A DNA stretch of 11,969 nt from an uncultured Nitrososphaera sp. (GCA_946480575.1 CAMLKF010000053.1:1-11969); one strand, 5' to 3'. Shown: positions 4,853-11,204, numbered from the stretch's first letter. Notes: generated by a model not told the origin, from the sequence alone. A program made the numbers and translations.

Positions 4853-7213
4853 ATGGAGCCAAAAATCCAGTCAACGTCGTGGAACCCAGAGTTAGAGAAG
4901 ACCATCCTCAAAAAGTGGGAAGAAGAAGATGTCTACAGGTTTGCGATAGACAGGAGCAGGCCGGCGTTTGTGATAGACACACCGCCCCCGTACCCTTCGG
5001 GGCGCCCTTGGCACATCGGCGCTGCCGCGCACTATGCCCAGATTGACATGATTGCGCGGACTGCCAGAATGAACGGCAAGAACGTGCTCTTTCCCATCGG
5101 CATCGACAGGAACGGCCTGCCAGTCGAGATCTACACTGAGAAAAAATACAAAGTCAGAATGCGCCAGATGGACAGGCAAAAGTTCCTTGACCTCTGCAAG
5201 GGCGCGCTTGATGACCTCGAAGCAGAGATGATCCAGATAATGAAGAGCATGGGCCTGTCTGGCAATTTCAGAGAATACTACAGGACCGACTCGGACGAAT
5301 ACCGGGCGCTGACGCAGAGCACCTTTATTGAGCTGTGGAAGCGCGGGCTTGTCTATTTAGCGAACAGGCCCAACAACTACTGCCCCGACTGCGGCACTAC
5401 TATTGCAGACGCCGAGATAATCTACGAAGACATCCCGACAAAGCTGGTGTACATGAAGTTTAGGATGAAGGAAACTGGCGATACGGTCATTATCGCTTCA
5501 ACAAGGCCGGAGCTTCTTTTTGCGTGCCAGGCAGTCATCGTCAACCCAGAAGACGAGCGGTACAGGAACCTGCAGGGCAAGCACGCTATTCTTCCGCTGT
5601 TTGGCAGGGAAGTGCAGATACGGCCGCACCCCTCTGCCAAGCCTGAATTTGGCTCCGGCGCCGTGATGGTGTGCAGCTACGGCGACCAGAACGACGTACA
5701 GCTGTTCAGGGAATTGGGACTCAAGGAAATAGTGGCGCTAAACGAGAACGGCGTCACCACAGAGGCCGCCGGGCAGTACGCCGGCTTGCGCGTAAACCAG
5801 GCAAGGGCCAAGGTTACCGAGGATCTAAAAAATTCAGGGCTGATGGAAAAAGAAGAGAATATCATGCACAGGACTCCTCTGTGCGAGCGCAGCAAGACGC
5901 CCATAGAGATCATACCGCTGCACGACTATTACGTCAAGCAGCTTGATTTTGTCCCACAACTGAAGGAGCTGGCGTTCAAGCTGAAATTCCACCCCGAGAT
6001 GCACCGGCAGATTTTATTGAACTGGCTTGACTCGATTGCTATCGATTGGCCAGTGTCAAGGCGCAGGTTCTACGGCACCGAGATCCCGATATGGTACTGC
6101 AACGCCTGCAGGGCGCCCAGCCTGCCACCACCCGGCAAATACTACCGGCCGTGGAAGGACAACAGCCCGCCTTTTAAAAAATGCGAAAAATGCGGCAGCA
6201 CAGAATTCATCGGCGAGGACAGGACATTTGACACCTGGATGGACTCGAGCATCAGCCCGCTCTACGTGACAAAATTCGGCAAGGACCAAAAGATGTTTGA
6301 TTATGCTTACCCGACGGCTGTCAGGCCGCAGGCAAAGGACATCATACGCACCTGGCTCCACTACACGATGCTCCGCTGTGTGCAATTGACAGGCAGGATG
6401 CCGTGGAATGAAGCCTGGATAATGGGCTACGGCGTTGACGAAAAAGGCGAAAGGATGAGCAAGAGCAAGGGCAACGTAATTGACCCGTTCCCAGTAATAC
6501 AAAAGTATGGCGCCGACACCTTCAGGTTCTGGTCTGCAAGCGAGGCCAACCTTGGCTACGACTTTAGGTGCTCCGAGCAGAGAATAGCCGGCGCACAAAA
6601 GTTCCTCTCAAAGCTGTGGAACATCGGCCGGTTCCTGTCGTCGTTTGAAGTGGTAGAGGAGAGGCCAGAGAAGCTAGAAGCGTCGGACAGGTGGATACTT
6701 GCCGAGCTTGTCAAGCTTGCAGATGAATGCAGAAAGGGCTACAGCGAGTACAACTTTTTCGTGCCAGCAAACGCCATCAGGGACTTTACTTGGCTCCTCT
6801 TTGCAGCCCACTATATGGAGATGGTCAAGGGTCGGGCGTACGCGACGGACAGCAATGACCTGGGCCGTAAATCCGCGCTCTATACGCTCCACAGGTGCTT
6901 TTCCACTATCCTGCTCTTGGTGGCGCCAATAACACCTTTCATCGCCGAGGAGCTGTGGACCAAGATCTATTCCACTAAAAGCATACACCTGCAGGACATG
7001 TTCAGGAGTCGGGAAGAAAAGGCAGATCCAGAGATGGAAAAATACACGAAGCAGATAACCGACTTTAACTCGTACATTTGGAACAAAAAGAAGGAGACGA
7101 TCTCAAAAGAGACCGGCAAGTCGCTCTCGCTCAAGGACCCTATAGGCGTGCCGGTGCCAACAGAGCTTGCGCAGTTTGCGGAAGACCTGAAGGCGATGCA
7201 CAACCTGAAATGA
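4853..7213 (+). CDS. valS: Valine--tRNA ligase, archaeal type
   Basis: Charges tRNA-Val with valine in the cytosol; class I synthetase of 786 residues with an editing domain. The HIGH motif appears as HIGA (54-57) after PPPYPSGRPW. A first zinc knuckle has Cys177/Cys180 (CPDCG). The editing insertion contains STRPELLFACQAVIVNP. WPVSRRRFYGTEIPIWYC leads into a second zinc ribbon with Cys416/Cys419 and Cys444/Cys447. TFDTWMDSSISPLY is the ValRS-type variant (IleRS normally has D-W-F-D-S-G). The KMSKS loop is RMSKS (534-538). The anticodon-binding region follows (about 625-786). The ATG at 4853 is preceded by a run of AG repeats (4839-4850). The gene ends inside the ATGA overlap with the dehydrogenase, so the two are probably translated from one message. 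Confidence 0.93.
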   Translation: MEPKIQSTSWNPELEKTILKKWEEEDVYRFAIDRSRPAFVIDTPPPYPSGRPWHIGAAAHYAQIDMIARTARMNGKNVLFPIGIDRNGLPVEIYTEKKYKVRMRQMDRQKFLDLCKGALDDLEAEMIQIMKSMGLSGNFREYYRTDSDEYRALTQSTFIELWKRGLVYLANRPNNYCPDCGTTIADAEIIYEDIPTKLVYMKFRMKETGDTVIIASTRPELLFACQAVIVNPEDERYRNLQGKHAILPLFGREVQIRPHPSAKPEFGSGAVMVCSYGDQNDVQLFRELGLKEIVALNENGVTTEAAGQYAGLRVNQARAKVTEDLKNSGLMEKEENIMHRTPLCERSKTPIEIIPLHDYYVKQLDFVPQLKELAFKLKFHPEMHRQILLNWLDSIAIDWPVSRRRFYGTEIPIWYCNACRAPSLPPPGKYYRPWKDNSPPFKKCEKCGSTEFIGEDRTFDTWMDSSISPLYVTKFGKDQKMFDYAYPTAVRPQAKDIIRTWLHYTMLRCVQLTGRMPWNEAWIMGYGVDEKGERMSKSKGNVIDPFPVIQKYGADTFRFWSASEANLGYDFRCSEQRIAGAQKFLSKLWNIGRFLSSFEVVEERPEKLEASDRWILAELVKLADECRKGYSEYNFFVPANAIRDFTWLLFAAHYMEMVKGRAYATDSNDLGRKSALYTLHRCFSTILLLVAPITPFIAEELWTKIYSTKSIHLQDMFRSREEKADPEMEKYTKQITDFNSYIWNKKKETISKETGKSLSLKDPIGVPVPTELAQFAEDLKAMHNLK

Positions 7214-8235
7214 AGGCGGTGCCGTTCTTTGAGCATGGACCTCTAGACGTCCTGCAGTACCGGGAAGATTTTTCTGATCCCGTTGCAGGCAAGAACGATG
7301 TTGTCATTGATATAGAGTATTGCGGAGTCAATCACCTTGACATCTGGACGAGGCAGGGCATCGCAGGCAAAAAAAAGATAAAGCTGCCGCACATCTGCGG
7401 CTGCGACATCGTGGGAACTGTCAGAAAAGCTCACAGCTTTAAGGCAGGGGAAAGGGTGATGGTATACCCAGGCGTCTCCTGCGGCAAATGCCAGCAATGC
7501 AAGAGTGGACGGGAGAACCTCTGTAGCCAGTTTGCGATCATTGGGGGTATGAGCGACTGGAACGGAGGGTACGCAGAGCAGACCGCAGTGCCGGCAAGAA
7601 ACGCCGTCAGGCTGCCGGAATCGATGAAGGACGAGGTTGCCGCAACTTTTGCGGTGTCGTACCTCACCGCGTGGAACATGCTTCAGATGAACAACGCTGG
7701 CAAAGGCAAGACCGTGCTCGTGTACGGCGCAGCAAGTGGCGTCGGGATGGCGACTATTCATCTCGCAAAAGCCCTTGGGGCTACAGTGATAACAACGGTA
7801 TCGAGCAGTGAAAAGCGCGGCTTTGCAAAAAAAGTTGGCGCCGATCACGTCATTGATAGAACTAATCAGGACATTGCCGGGGAAGCAAGGAAGATCACTG
7901 ATGGCAAGGGCGTCGACATCGTTATAGATCATGTGGGCGCGGCGACCTGGCAGACAAGCATTGCGGCGCTCAAGCAAGGCGGCAGGATGGCTGTCTGCGG
8001 CATGACGTCCGGCAACGAGGCGACGGTGCCTGTGAGAACGTTTTACACAAAGCAGATTGCGATGACTGGTGCTCTCTTGGGGACAAGGGCGCAGCTGCTG
8101 GAACTTGTCAATTTTATAAGCAGGAAAAAGATCCAGCCGGTCATCGACTCTGTTTTTTCATTGCGGGACGCTCGAGAAGCCCAGAAGAAGATGGAGGCGG
8201 GCCTGCATGCAGGCAAGATCCTGCTCAGGTGCTAA
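7210..8235 (+). CDS. Zinc-type MDR dehydrogenase/reductase (alcohol dehydrogenase superfamily)
   Basis: A 341-residue medium-chain dehydrogenase/reductase using NAD(P)H. The N-terminal GroES-like domain has Cys38 (YCGVNHLDIW) at the usual first catalytic-zinc position. The normal G-H-E stretch is replaced by C-G-C-D (63-66), as in several ADH-like reductases. A full structural zinc lobe is present: Cys91, Cys94, Cys97, Cys105. The Rossmann fold starts at VLVYGAASGVGMA (169-181). The start is the ATG at 7210, whose TG is also part of the valS stop; MKAVPFFEHG is a typical MDR beginning, while the longer frame from 7078 would lie inside valS. The substrate cannot be told from sequence; alcohol or quinone reduction, or an enoyl-CoA (acryloyl-CoA) reductase role, are possible. 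It converges on the next gene with a 4-nt overlap. Confidence 0.9.
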   Translation: MKAVPFFEHGPLDVLQYREDFSDPVAGKNDVVIDIEYCGVNHLDIWTRQGIAGKKKIKLPHICGCDIVGTVRKAHSFKAGERVMVYPGVSCGKCQQCKSGRENLCSQFAIIGGMSDWNGGYAEQTAVPARNAVRLPESMKDEVAATFAVSYLTAWNMLQMNNAGKGKTVLVYGAASGVGMATIHLAKALGATVITTVSSSEKRGFAKKVGADHVIDRTNQDIAGEARKITDGKGVDIVIDHVGAATWQTSIAALKQGGRMAVCGMTSGNEATVPVRTFYTKQIAMTGALLGTRAQLLELVNFISRKKIQPVIDSVFSLRDAREAQKKMEAGLHAGKILLRC

Positions 8236-8597
8236 TTCTTGCTGTTCAGCAGTTCCAGCGTGTCATCTGCGATGTCTATCGCAGTGTGCGAATCGACGTT
8301 TGGCTCGAGCGTGACAAGCAGTATGTCGTCTTCCATGTAAAAAGTCAGGATAGATATTTTCTCCCGCTCGACGTATGCGAACCTGGCCCGGCCCATCGAC
8401 TCGTCAAAGCGCTGCCGCATCGATCTACGGAGCGCAGTCTGGGTCAAGAATAATTCTTCGTCGGTCTCGCTCACTATCGAGTCGATGCCCTTTCTCATGC
8501 CGCCCGCAACAAGCGCCCCCGTGTCGTCTATCACGCCGGCGTACCTGATGTCGTCGTTCAGAGCAAACACCTTTTCGCAAAGCTTGGTAAAATCCAT
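8232..8597 (-). CDS. Roadblock/LC7-like small protein (DUF6659-type)
   Basis: 121 residues, cytosolic. The pattern of an N-terminal helix, then YAGVIDDTGALVAGGMR (18-34), then a helix with FDESMG, then strands ISILTFYMEDDILLVTLEP (81-99) and a final helix fits a small roadblock/longin-like alpha-beta fold. I recall such single-domain proteins as common in Nitrososphaera-type genomes, where they are usually labelled DUF6659, but that label is from memory. Related folds act as scaffolds or GTPase partners; no such partner is next to it. The TAG stop lies inside the end of the convergent dehydrogenase gene. An A/T box at 8621-8631 is about 29 nt before the ATG, suggesting a near-leaderless transcript. 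Confidence 0.85.
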   Translation of the reverse strand: MDFTKLCEKVFALNDDIRYAGVIDDTGALVAGGMRKGIDSIVSETDEELFLTQTALRRSMRQRFDESMGRARFAYVEREKISILTFYMEDDILLVTLEPNVDSHTAIDIADDTLELLNSKN

Positions 8598-8620
8598 GTT
8601 ATATCATTTGTTAGAAAAGG

Positions 8621-8631
8621 TTCTATTTATT
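8621..8631 (-). promoter_or_regulatory. TATA-like box for the roadblock-like gene
   Basis: The minus strand reads AATAAATAGAA, centred about 29 nt before the ATG at 8597. The same A/T-rich stretch (8621-8657) must also hold the promoter of the divergent 49-aa gene, so the two promoters are packed into about 40 nt. Confidence 0.45.
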
Positions 8632-8681
8632 GAATTTTTAGCGCAAAGCCATATTAGCCAAAGATGCCAAATTACTTTATT

Positions 8682-8831
8682 ATGAGCACGGAGAGAAAAA
8701 ATCCGTTCAAGCGCGACCAGGCGCTAAACGACGCCACCGGCGGCCAGCTGGGCGAGGAGCCGAGGCCGGATCCGTACCCGGAGAAGGATCCGCGGAGAGA
8801 AGTAGCGCCCAAAAGGTCAAAACAGACCTAA
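8682..8831 (+). CDS. Short charged hypothetical protein (49 aa)
   Basis: The frame runs from ATG at 8682 to TAA at 8829-8831 and begins MSTERKNPFKRDQALNDATG. It is rich in Arg, Lys, Glu, Asp and Pro, has no hydrophobic core, and ends PKRSKQT, so it is probably disordered. Codon use (GCC, GGC, CTG, AGG, CCG) matches the host-like genes. An in-frame ATG at 8664 would add six residues (MPNYFI); A/T boxes exist at suitable distances for either (8634-8641 or 8651-8657), so the start is uncertain. It is divergent from the roadblock-like gene. Function is not known; a nucleic-acid- or ribosome-associated role would be a guess. Confidence 0.6.
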   Translation: MSTERKNPFKRDQALNDATGGQLGEEPRPDPYPEKDPRREVAPKRSKQT

Positions 8832-8856
8832 AACATGGCGCACGTCATCTGTCATC

Positions 8857-8865
8857 TTTTTAATC
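8857..8865 (+). promoter_or_regulatory. TATA-like box before the 104-aa gene / DUF1080 pair
   Basis: TTTTTAATC is centred at 8861, predicting transcription from about 8887. That places the ATG at 8867 outside the message and favours the in-frame ATG at 8900 as the true start. Confidence 0.45.
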
Positions 8866-8899
8866 TATGCCGCTGCATGGTGAGTGGACGTATGTATAT

Positions 8900-9214
8900 A
8901 TGGCACTGTATCTGGTTAGGGCCAGACCAAGAAAAGAGCTCATGGAAAATCTTCAGAAGGAACTTGACTCTGGCAGGATATCAAGGCTGAGACCCTTTGG
9001 AGAGGCGCTCCAGTATAGCTTAGAGAACGCAAGAATTGATGCTGGATATGCGTACTGGGTTGAAGAGGATTATTGCTCTCCGCCGCTAGACATGGAAAGG
9101 AAAAGCGTTCTGGATCGATATTTTGACGACATTATCGTTGAGCGCGTCGGATCCGAGGACGAAGGGTGGAACAAGATAGATGACAAGCCATCGCTCTGGA
9201 AGCAGCAGCCATAA
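8900..9214 (+). CDS. 104-aa conserved-type protein of unknown function, partner of the DUF1080 gene
   Basis: The protein begins MALYLVRARPRKELMENL and contains the ordered blocks SGRISRLRPFGEALQYSLEN, EEDYCSPPLDMERKSVLDRYFD, and DEGWNKIDDKPSLW. This reads like a small compact bacterial-type domain that I have seen as a hypothetical protein, but I cannot name the family. The N-terminal strand-helix (LYLVRARPRKELMENLQKEL) is ferredoxin-fold-like. I start at 8900 rather than 8867 because of the promoter position and because residues before MALYLV do not look like family sequence. The stop at 9212-9214 is 6 nt before the DUF1080 start, so the pair is almost certainly one transcript. The G+C level is only slightly below that of valS. 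Confidence 0.8.
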   Translation: MALYLVRARPRKELMENLQKELDSGRISRLRPFGEALQYSLENARIDAGYAYWVEEDYCSPPLDMERKSVLDRYFDDIIVERVGSEDEGWNKIDDKPSLWKQQP

Positions 9215-9220
9215 TGCAAA

Positions 9221-9781
9221 ATGGATGCCTTTCAAGTCCTCTTTGATGGCGCTTCTCTGGATGGCTGGCAGATGTGCGGGCCGGGCAGGTTCACAATCAA
9301 CCACGGCACGATGGTTTCAGAAGGCGGGATGGGGCTTTTGTGGTATTCGAGGAAAAGATTCCGGGACTTTATCCTGAGGCTGGACTGGAAGGCGTCGAGA
9401 AGAGAAGATAATTCGGGGGTGTTCGTGCGCCTTCCTGACCTTGGCAATGACCCATGGATTGCAGTCAGCAATGGCTATGAGGTCCAGATATATGATGCAG
9501 AGCCGGAGGATGGCAACAACAACAACCGCGCTCATCGGACCGGGGCGATCTATGATTTTGCCGCTCCAGGCAGCATTGCGTCAGGGCCGCCAGGCAGCTG
9601 GAACAACTTCGAGATACATGCAATAGGCCACAGGTATGCCGTAATTCTCAATGAGAAAAAAGTAACCGAATTTACAGGCAGCAGGCTGCTGGAAGGCTAC
9701 ATAGGAGTGCAAAATCATGACGCCGACTCACGCGTCACCTTTCGCAACATAGCCATAAAGGAGCTGTGGGATAGCTGCTGA
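9221..9781 (+). CDS. DUF1080 protein (3-keto-disaccharide hydrolase-type, concanavalin-like fold)
   Basis: 186 residues, one DUF1080 domain. Recognisable blocks: LFDGASLDGW (7-16), GGMGLLWYSRKRFRDFILRLDW (35-56), NSGVFVRLPD (64-73), GYEVQIYD (85-92), RTGAIYDF (106-113), WNNFEIHAIGHR (127-138), GYIGVQNHD (159-167) and VTFRNIAIKELW (172-183). Known relatives act on 3-keto sugars or lie in sugar-degradation clusters, mostly in Bacteroidetes, Planctomycetes and Acidobacteria, usually exported. Here no signal peptide or lipobox is present, so it should be cytosolic. An Asp/Asn-rich loop (EPEDGNNNNR, 94-103) is unusual in its Asn run. No sugar transporter or dehydrogenase is adjacent, so the substrate is unknown. 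Its occurrence in an archaeon suggests bacterial origin. Confidence 0.9.
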   Translation: MDAFQVLFDGASLDGWQMCGPGRFTINHGTMVSEGGMGLLWYSRKRFRDFILRLDWKASRREDNSGVFVRLPDLGNDPWIAVSNGYEVQIYDAEPEDGNNNNRAHRTGAIYDFAAPGSIASGPPGSWNNFEIHAIGHRYAVILNEKKVTEFTGSRLLEGYIGVQNHDADSRVTFRNIAIKELWDSC

Positions 9782-9827
9782 TGCTGTAACCAAAGTTATA
9801 CGTATGCTAGACGATAGCACATGATCA

Positions 9828-10187
9828 ATGCCTGAAGAGTTAGCAAAAAAGGTGTAATAGTATATTACGCAAAGAACGCAAAAGCAGAGAAGATATCTGA
9901 AATCAAGGACGGGATATACAGGATATCTGGCTTTGCAAGCAATTTTGACATCACGTTCAACCAGTTTCTGATCGACGACGAGCAGCCCATGCTTATTATT
10001 CATACAGGGCCGGTCGGCAGTACGGCCAGATAGAGCAAGCCTGGCTCAGGCCGGACATGTCTATCCGATGCATGGCTCGTGCTTTGACAGCTCGCTTTTC
10101 CACAGGTATGTATATGTCGACGCATTGATGAAGAATGATTTTGCTTTTTTAGACAGGCTGCTCGGGCAAAAGCTAGAGGTCAGCTAG
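9828..10187 (+). pseudogene. Degraded metallo-beta-lactamase-fold (flavodiiron/ODP-like) hydrolase gene
   Basis: Pieces of one MBL-fold protein lie in three frames. The ATG at 9828 gives MPEELAKK and then a stop; a one-base loss in the A run 9845-9850 moves the frame to 9851-10033, which reads ISEIKDGIYRISGF, FNQFLIDDEQPMLIIHTGP, the typical N terminus of this family. The sequence then breaks at about 10013-10018. From 10018 another frame reads QYGQIEQAWLRPDM, and from 10059 a third reads VYPMHGSCFDSSLFHRYV to ALMKNDFAFLDRLLGQKLEVS and a TAG at 10185-10187, the typical C terminus. The metal-binding HxHxDH core is absent, so well over 100 residues have been lost. A TATGTA/TATGTC duplication lies near 10107-10118. 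It follows the DUF1080 gene by 46 nt and its stop overlaps that of the convergent zinc-ribbon gene. Confidence 0.8.
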
Positions 10188-10378
10188 CGATGAGTATGTG
10201 TCGCGTCTTCCATCCGCTCGCAGCTGTTGCAGACCCACGACACAGCCTCCTTGCAGACTGTGCAGTGCAAGATGGGCGCAAGGTGCCCTCCGCATGACTT
10301 GCAAGGCATCCTGAACATGCCCACTAATTGCAAAAGTAGCCGTTTGAACCTTGTTGCACAACAATCCTGACTGTTCAT
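10184..10378 (-). CDS. Small zinc-ribbon protein (64 aa)
   Basis: Three C-x2-C pairs are present: Cys26/Cys29 (CKSCGG), Cys39/Cys42 (CTVCKE) and Cys50/Cys53 (CNSCER), followed by His61 and His63. This suits one or two structural zinc sites. No catalytic domain is present; the family is not recognised and a nucleic-acid- or protein-binding role is the usual guess. The ATG at 10378 is supported by a TATA-like box at 10405-10410; a shorter 41-residue protein from Met24 (10309) is possible, because residues 1-23 look unlike the ribbon part. The stop codon shares the palindrome GCTAGC with the stop of the convergent MBL pseudogene. Confidence 0.72.
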   Translation of the reverse strand: MNSQDCCATRFKRLLLQLVGMFRMPCKSCGGHLAPILHCTVCKEAVSWVCNSCERMEDATHTHR

Positions 10379-10404
10379 AATGCCGCATGCCTACTAGCAA
10401 CAAG

Positions 10405-10410
10405 AGTATA
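10405..10410 (-). promoter_or_regulatory. TATA-like box for the zinc-ribbon gene
   Basis: The minus strand reads TATACT, centred about 30 nt before the ATG at 10378, predicting a leader of about 4 nt. It directly abuts a hairpin at 10414-10431. Confidence 0.35.
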
Positions 10411-10413
10411 GCG

Positions 10414-10464
10414 CGGCTTATCTCTAAGCCGGGCTTATTTCTATCACATCTGGCTGAGCCAGAT
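10414..10464. other. Two adjacent hairpins in the PPOX/zinc-ribbon spacer
   Basis: The first is CGGCTTA-TCTC-TAAGCCG (10414-10431), a perfect 7-bp stem with a 4-nt loop. A second GGCTTA at 10432-10437 could pair with the same TAAGCC, so two folds compete. The second hairpin is ATCTGGCT-G-AGCCAGAT (10448-10464), perfect 8-nt arms, realistically a 6-bp stem with a 5-nt loop. On the minus strand both lie after the PPOX stop and before the zinc-ribbon promoter. They could be a terminator, an RNA-processing site or an operator. Confidence 0.4.
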
Positions 10465-10540
10465 CAGACCATCATACATACGTCGTATCCCTTCCGGCCT
10501 GAAAGCCTAGAACAACGGCGGCGAGTAGGGCCGGCCGCTT

Positions 10541-10918
10541 TTAATCTCCCTTGGCGCCTATTGCAAGGACAACATAGTTCCTGCCGCCAAGAAATATGCT
10601 GCTCATTTTGTATATCAGGCCGTACTTTTTCTCGAGCATCTTGTATGCCCTCTCTTTTTCGTCATCTGACACTATTCTTGCTTCAGCCTTGACCCATTCT
10701 CCCTTTACTTTGCCACGCATGCCGCATGGAGCTACTTGCACAGAAGAGTCGTTGCGGATCCTCTTGTACTTGCCTGTGTCGTCAGACGTGCGCACATACA
10801 AGATGCCGCCGCTTTCTGCAAACCACACAGGCGTCCTGACAGGCTGGCCGCTCTTGCGGTAAGTCTCTATACTGATGTACTTCTCGCCCGCAAGCTGCGA
10901 CAGCCCACCCTGATCCAT
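10541..10918 (-). CDS. PPOX-class oxidoreductase, probably F420-dependent (Rv2061-type)
   Basis: 125 residues with the split-barrel fold of the pyridoxamine-phosphate-oxidase-like superfamily. The diagnostic run is YISIETYRKSGQPVRTPVWF (14-33), then LYVRTSDDTGKYKRIRND (40-57), VQVAPCGMRG (60-69), GEWVKAEARIV (73-83) and a C-terminal helix with KKYGLIYKM. These match the small actinobacterial-type group predicted to use F420 to reduce small molecules. Thaumarchaea make F420, which fits. It acts in the cytosol, most likely as a homodimer; the substrate is unknown. The ATG at 10918 is preceded by an A/T box with the palindrome TAAAGCTTTA. No neighbouring gene hints at a pathway. Confidence 0.87.
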   Translation of the reverse strand: MDQGGLSQLAGEKYISIETYRKSGQPVRTPVWFAESGGILYVRTSDDTGKYKRIRNDSSVQVAPCGMRGKVKGEWVKAEARIVSDDEKERAYKMLEKKYGLIYKMSSIFLGGRNYVVLAIGAKGD

Positions 10919-10947
10919 ATATACTCCGGATCTCTATCGCAAGGGAT

Positions 10948-10957
10948 TAAAGCTTTA
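10948..10957 (-). promoter_or_regulatory. A/T box and palindrome TAAAGCTTTA before the PPOX gene
   Basis: A 10-bp perfect palindrome is centred about 34 nt before the PPOX ATG at 10918, within a stretch reading AATAAAGCTTTAATC on the minus strand. It is the best TATA candidate for that gene and predicts a leader of about 8 nt. Its symmetry means it could drive transcription either way, including the short plus-strand frame on its other side. Confidence 0.4.
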
Positions 10958-11091
10958 TTCGAAAACGAGACATAGGACCTTTTGCTGGCGTCCCGATATC
11001 CTCCGACACCGAAGACGACTTAGAATTTGACAAGGTGATAGTGAGCCCAAACGAGGGCTCAGTCAGGGTCGTGAAGCACCGCGGCAGCTAA
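10951..11091 (+). pseudogene. Possible gene remnant: start-less 46-codon frame
   Basis: An open frame follows a TAA at 10948-10950 and ends at TAA 11089-11091. It reads ...DIGPFAGVPISSD, EDDLEFDKVIVSPNEGSVRV, VKHRGS. Codon use is host-like and the residue pattern (acidic turn, then V-I-V-S-P-N-E-G) looks like real protein, but no ATG, GTG or TTG occurs before GTG at 11035. It could be the tail of a lost gene or a gene with a mutated start. Not recognised. Confidence 0.28.
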
Positions 11092-11112
11092 TTCGAGATC
11101 CTGATCAAGCCT

Positions 11113-11204
11113 CATCATATGTACATAGAGGCTACTGATTTCATTGCCATTATTATTTGTCGCAGGTTTGTATTTTTATTTATTAAATATACCCTCATAT
11201 GATG
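11113..11204. repeat. 9-bp inverted repeat CATCATATG ... CATATGATG
   Basis: CATCATATG at 11113-11121 is matched by its exact reverse complement at 11196-11204, enclosing an AT-rich stretch. Each arm itself contains CATATG. It is too short for an insertion-sequence end to be claimed. Confidence 0.25.

Noticed and set aside
6056..6598. 180-codon minus-strand open frame inside valS
   Set aside because: Antisense to the zinc ribbon and KMSKS region of valS; no recognisable protein features.
7078..7209. Upstream extension of the MDR dehydrogenase
   Set aside because: The extra 44 residues lie in the valS coding region out of frame and look non-protein-like; MKAVPFFEHG at 7210 is a normal MDR start.
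7243..7977. 244-codon minus-strand open frame opposite the MDR dehydrogenase
   Set aside because: Long but wholly antisense to a clear MDR gene with conserved zinc ligands and Rossmann motif; the translation shows no family pattern.
8867..8899. Longer start of the 104-aa protein
   Set aside because: The ATG lies immediately after the TATA-like box and would be upstream of the predicted transcript; the 11 extra residues are unlike the rest.
9728..10003. 91-codon minus-strand open frame opposite the MBL remnant
   Set aside because: Starts in the pseudogene and runs into the 3' end of DUF1080; no domain, while the plus strand shows clear MBL family blocks.
10387..10692. 101-codon plus-strand open frame opposite PPOX
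   Set aside because: Half of it is antisense to the PPOX coding sequence; the rest lies in the hairpin-rich spacer with no family features.
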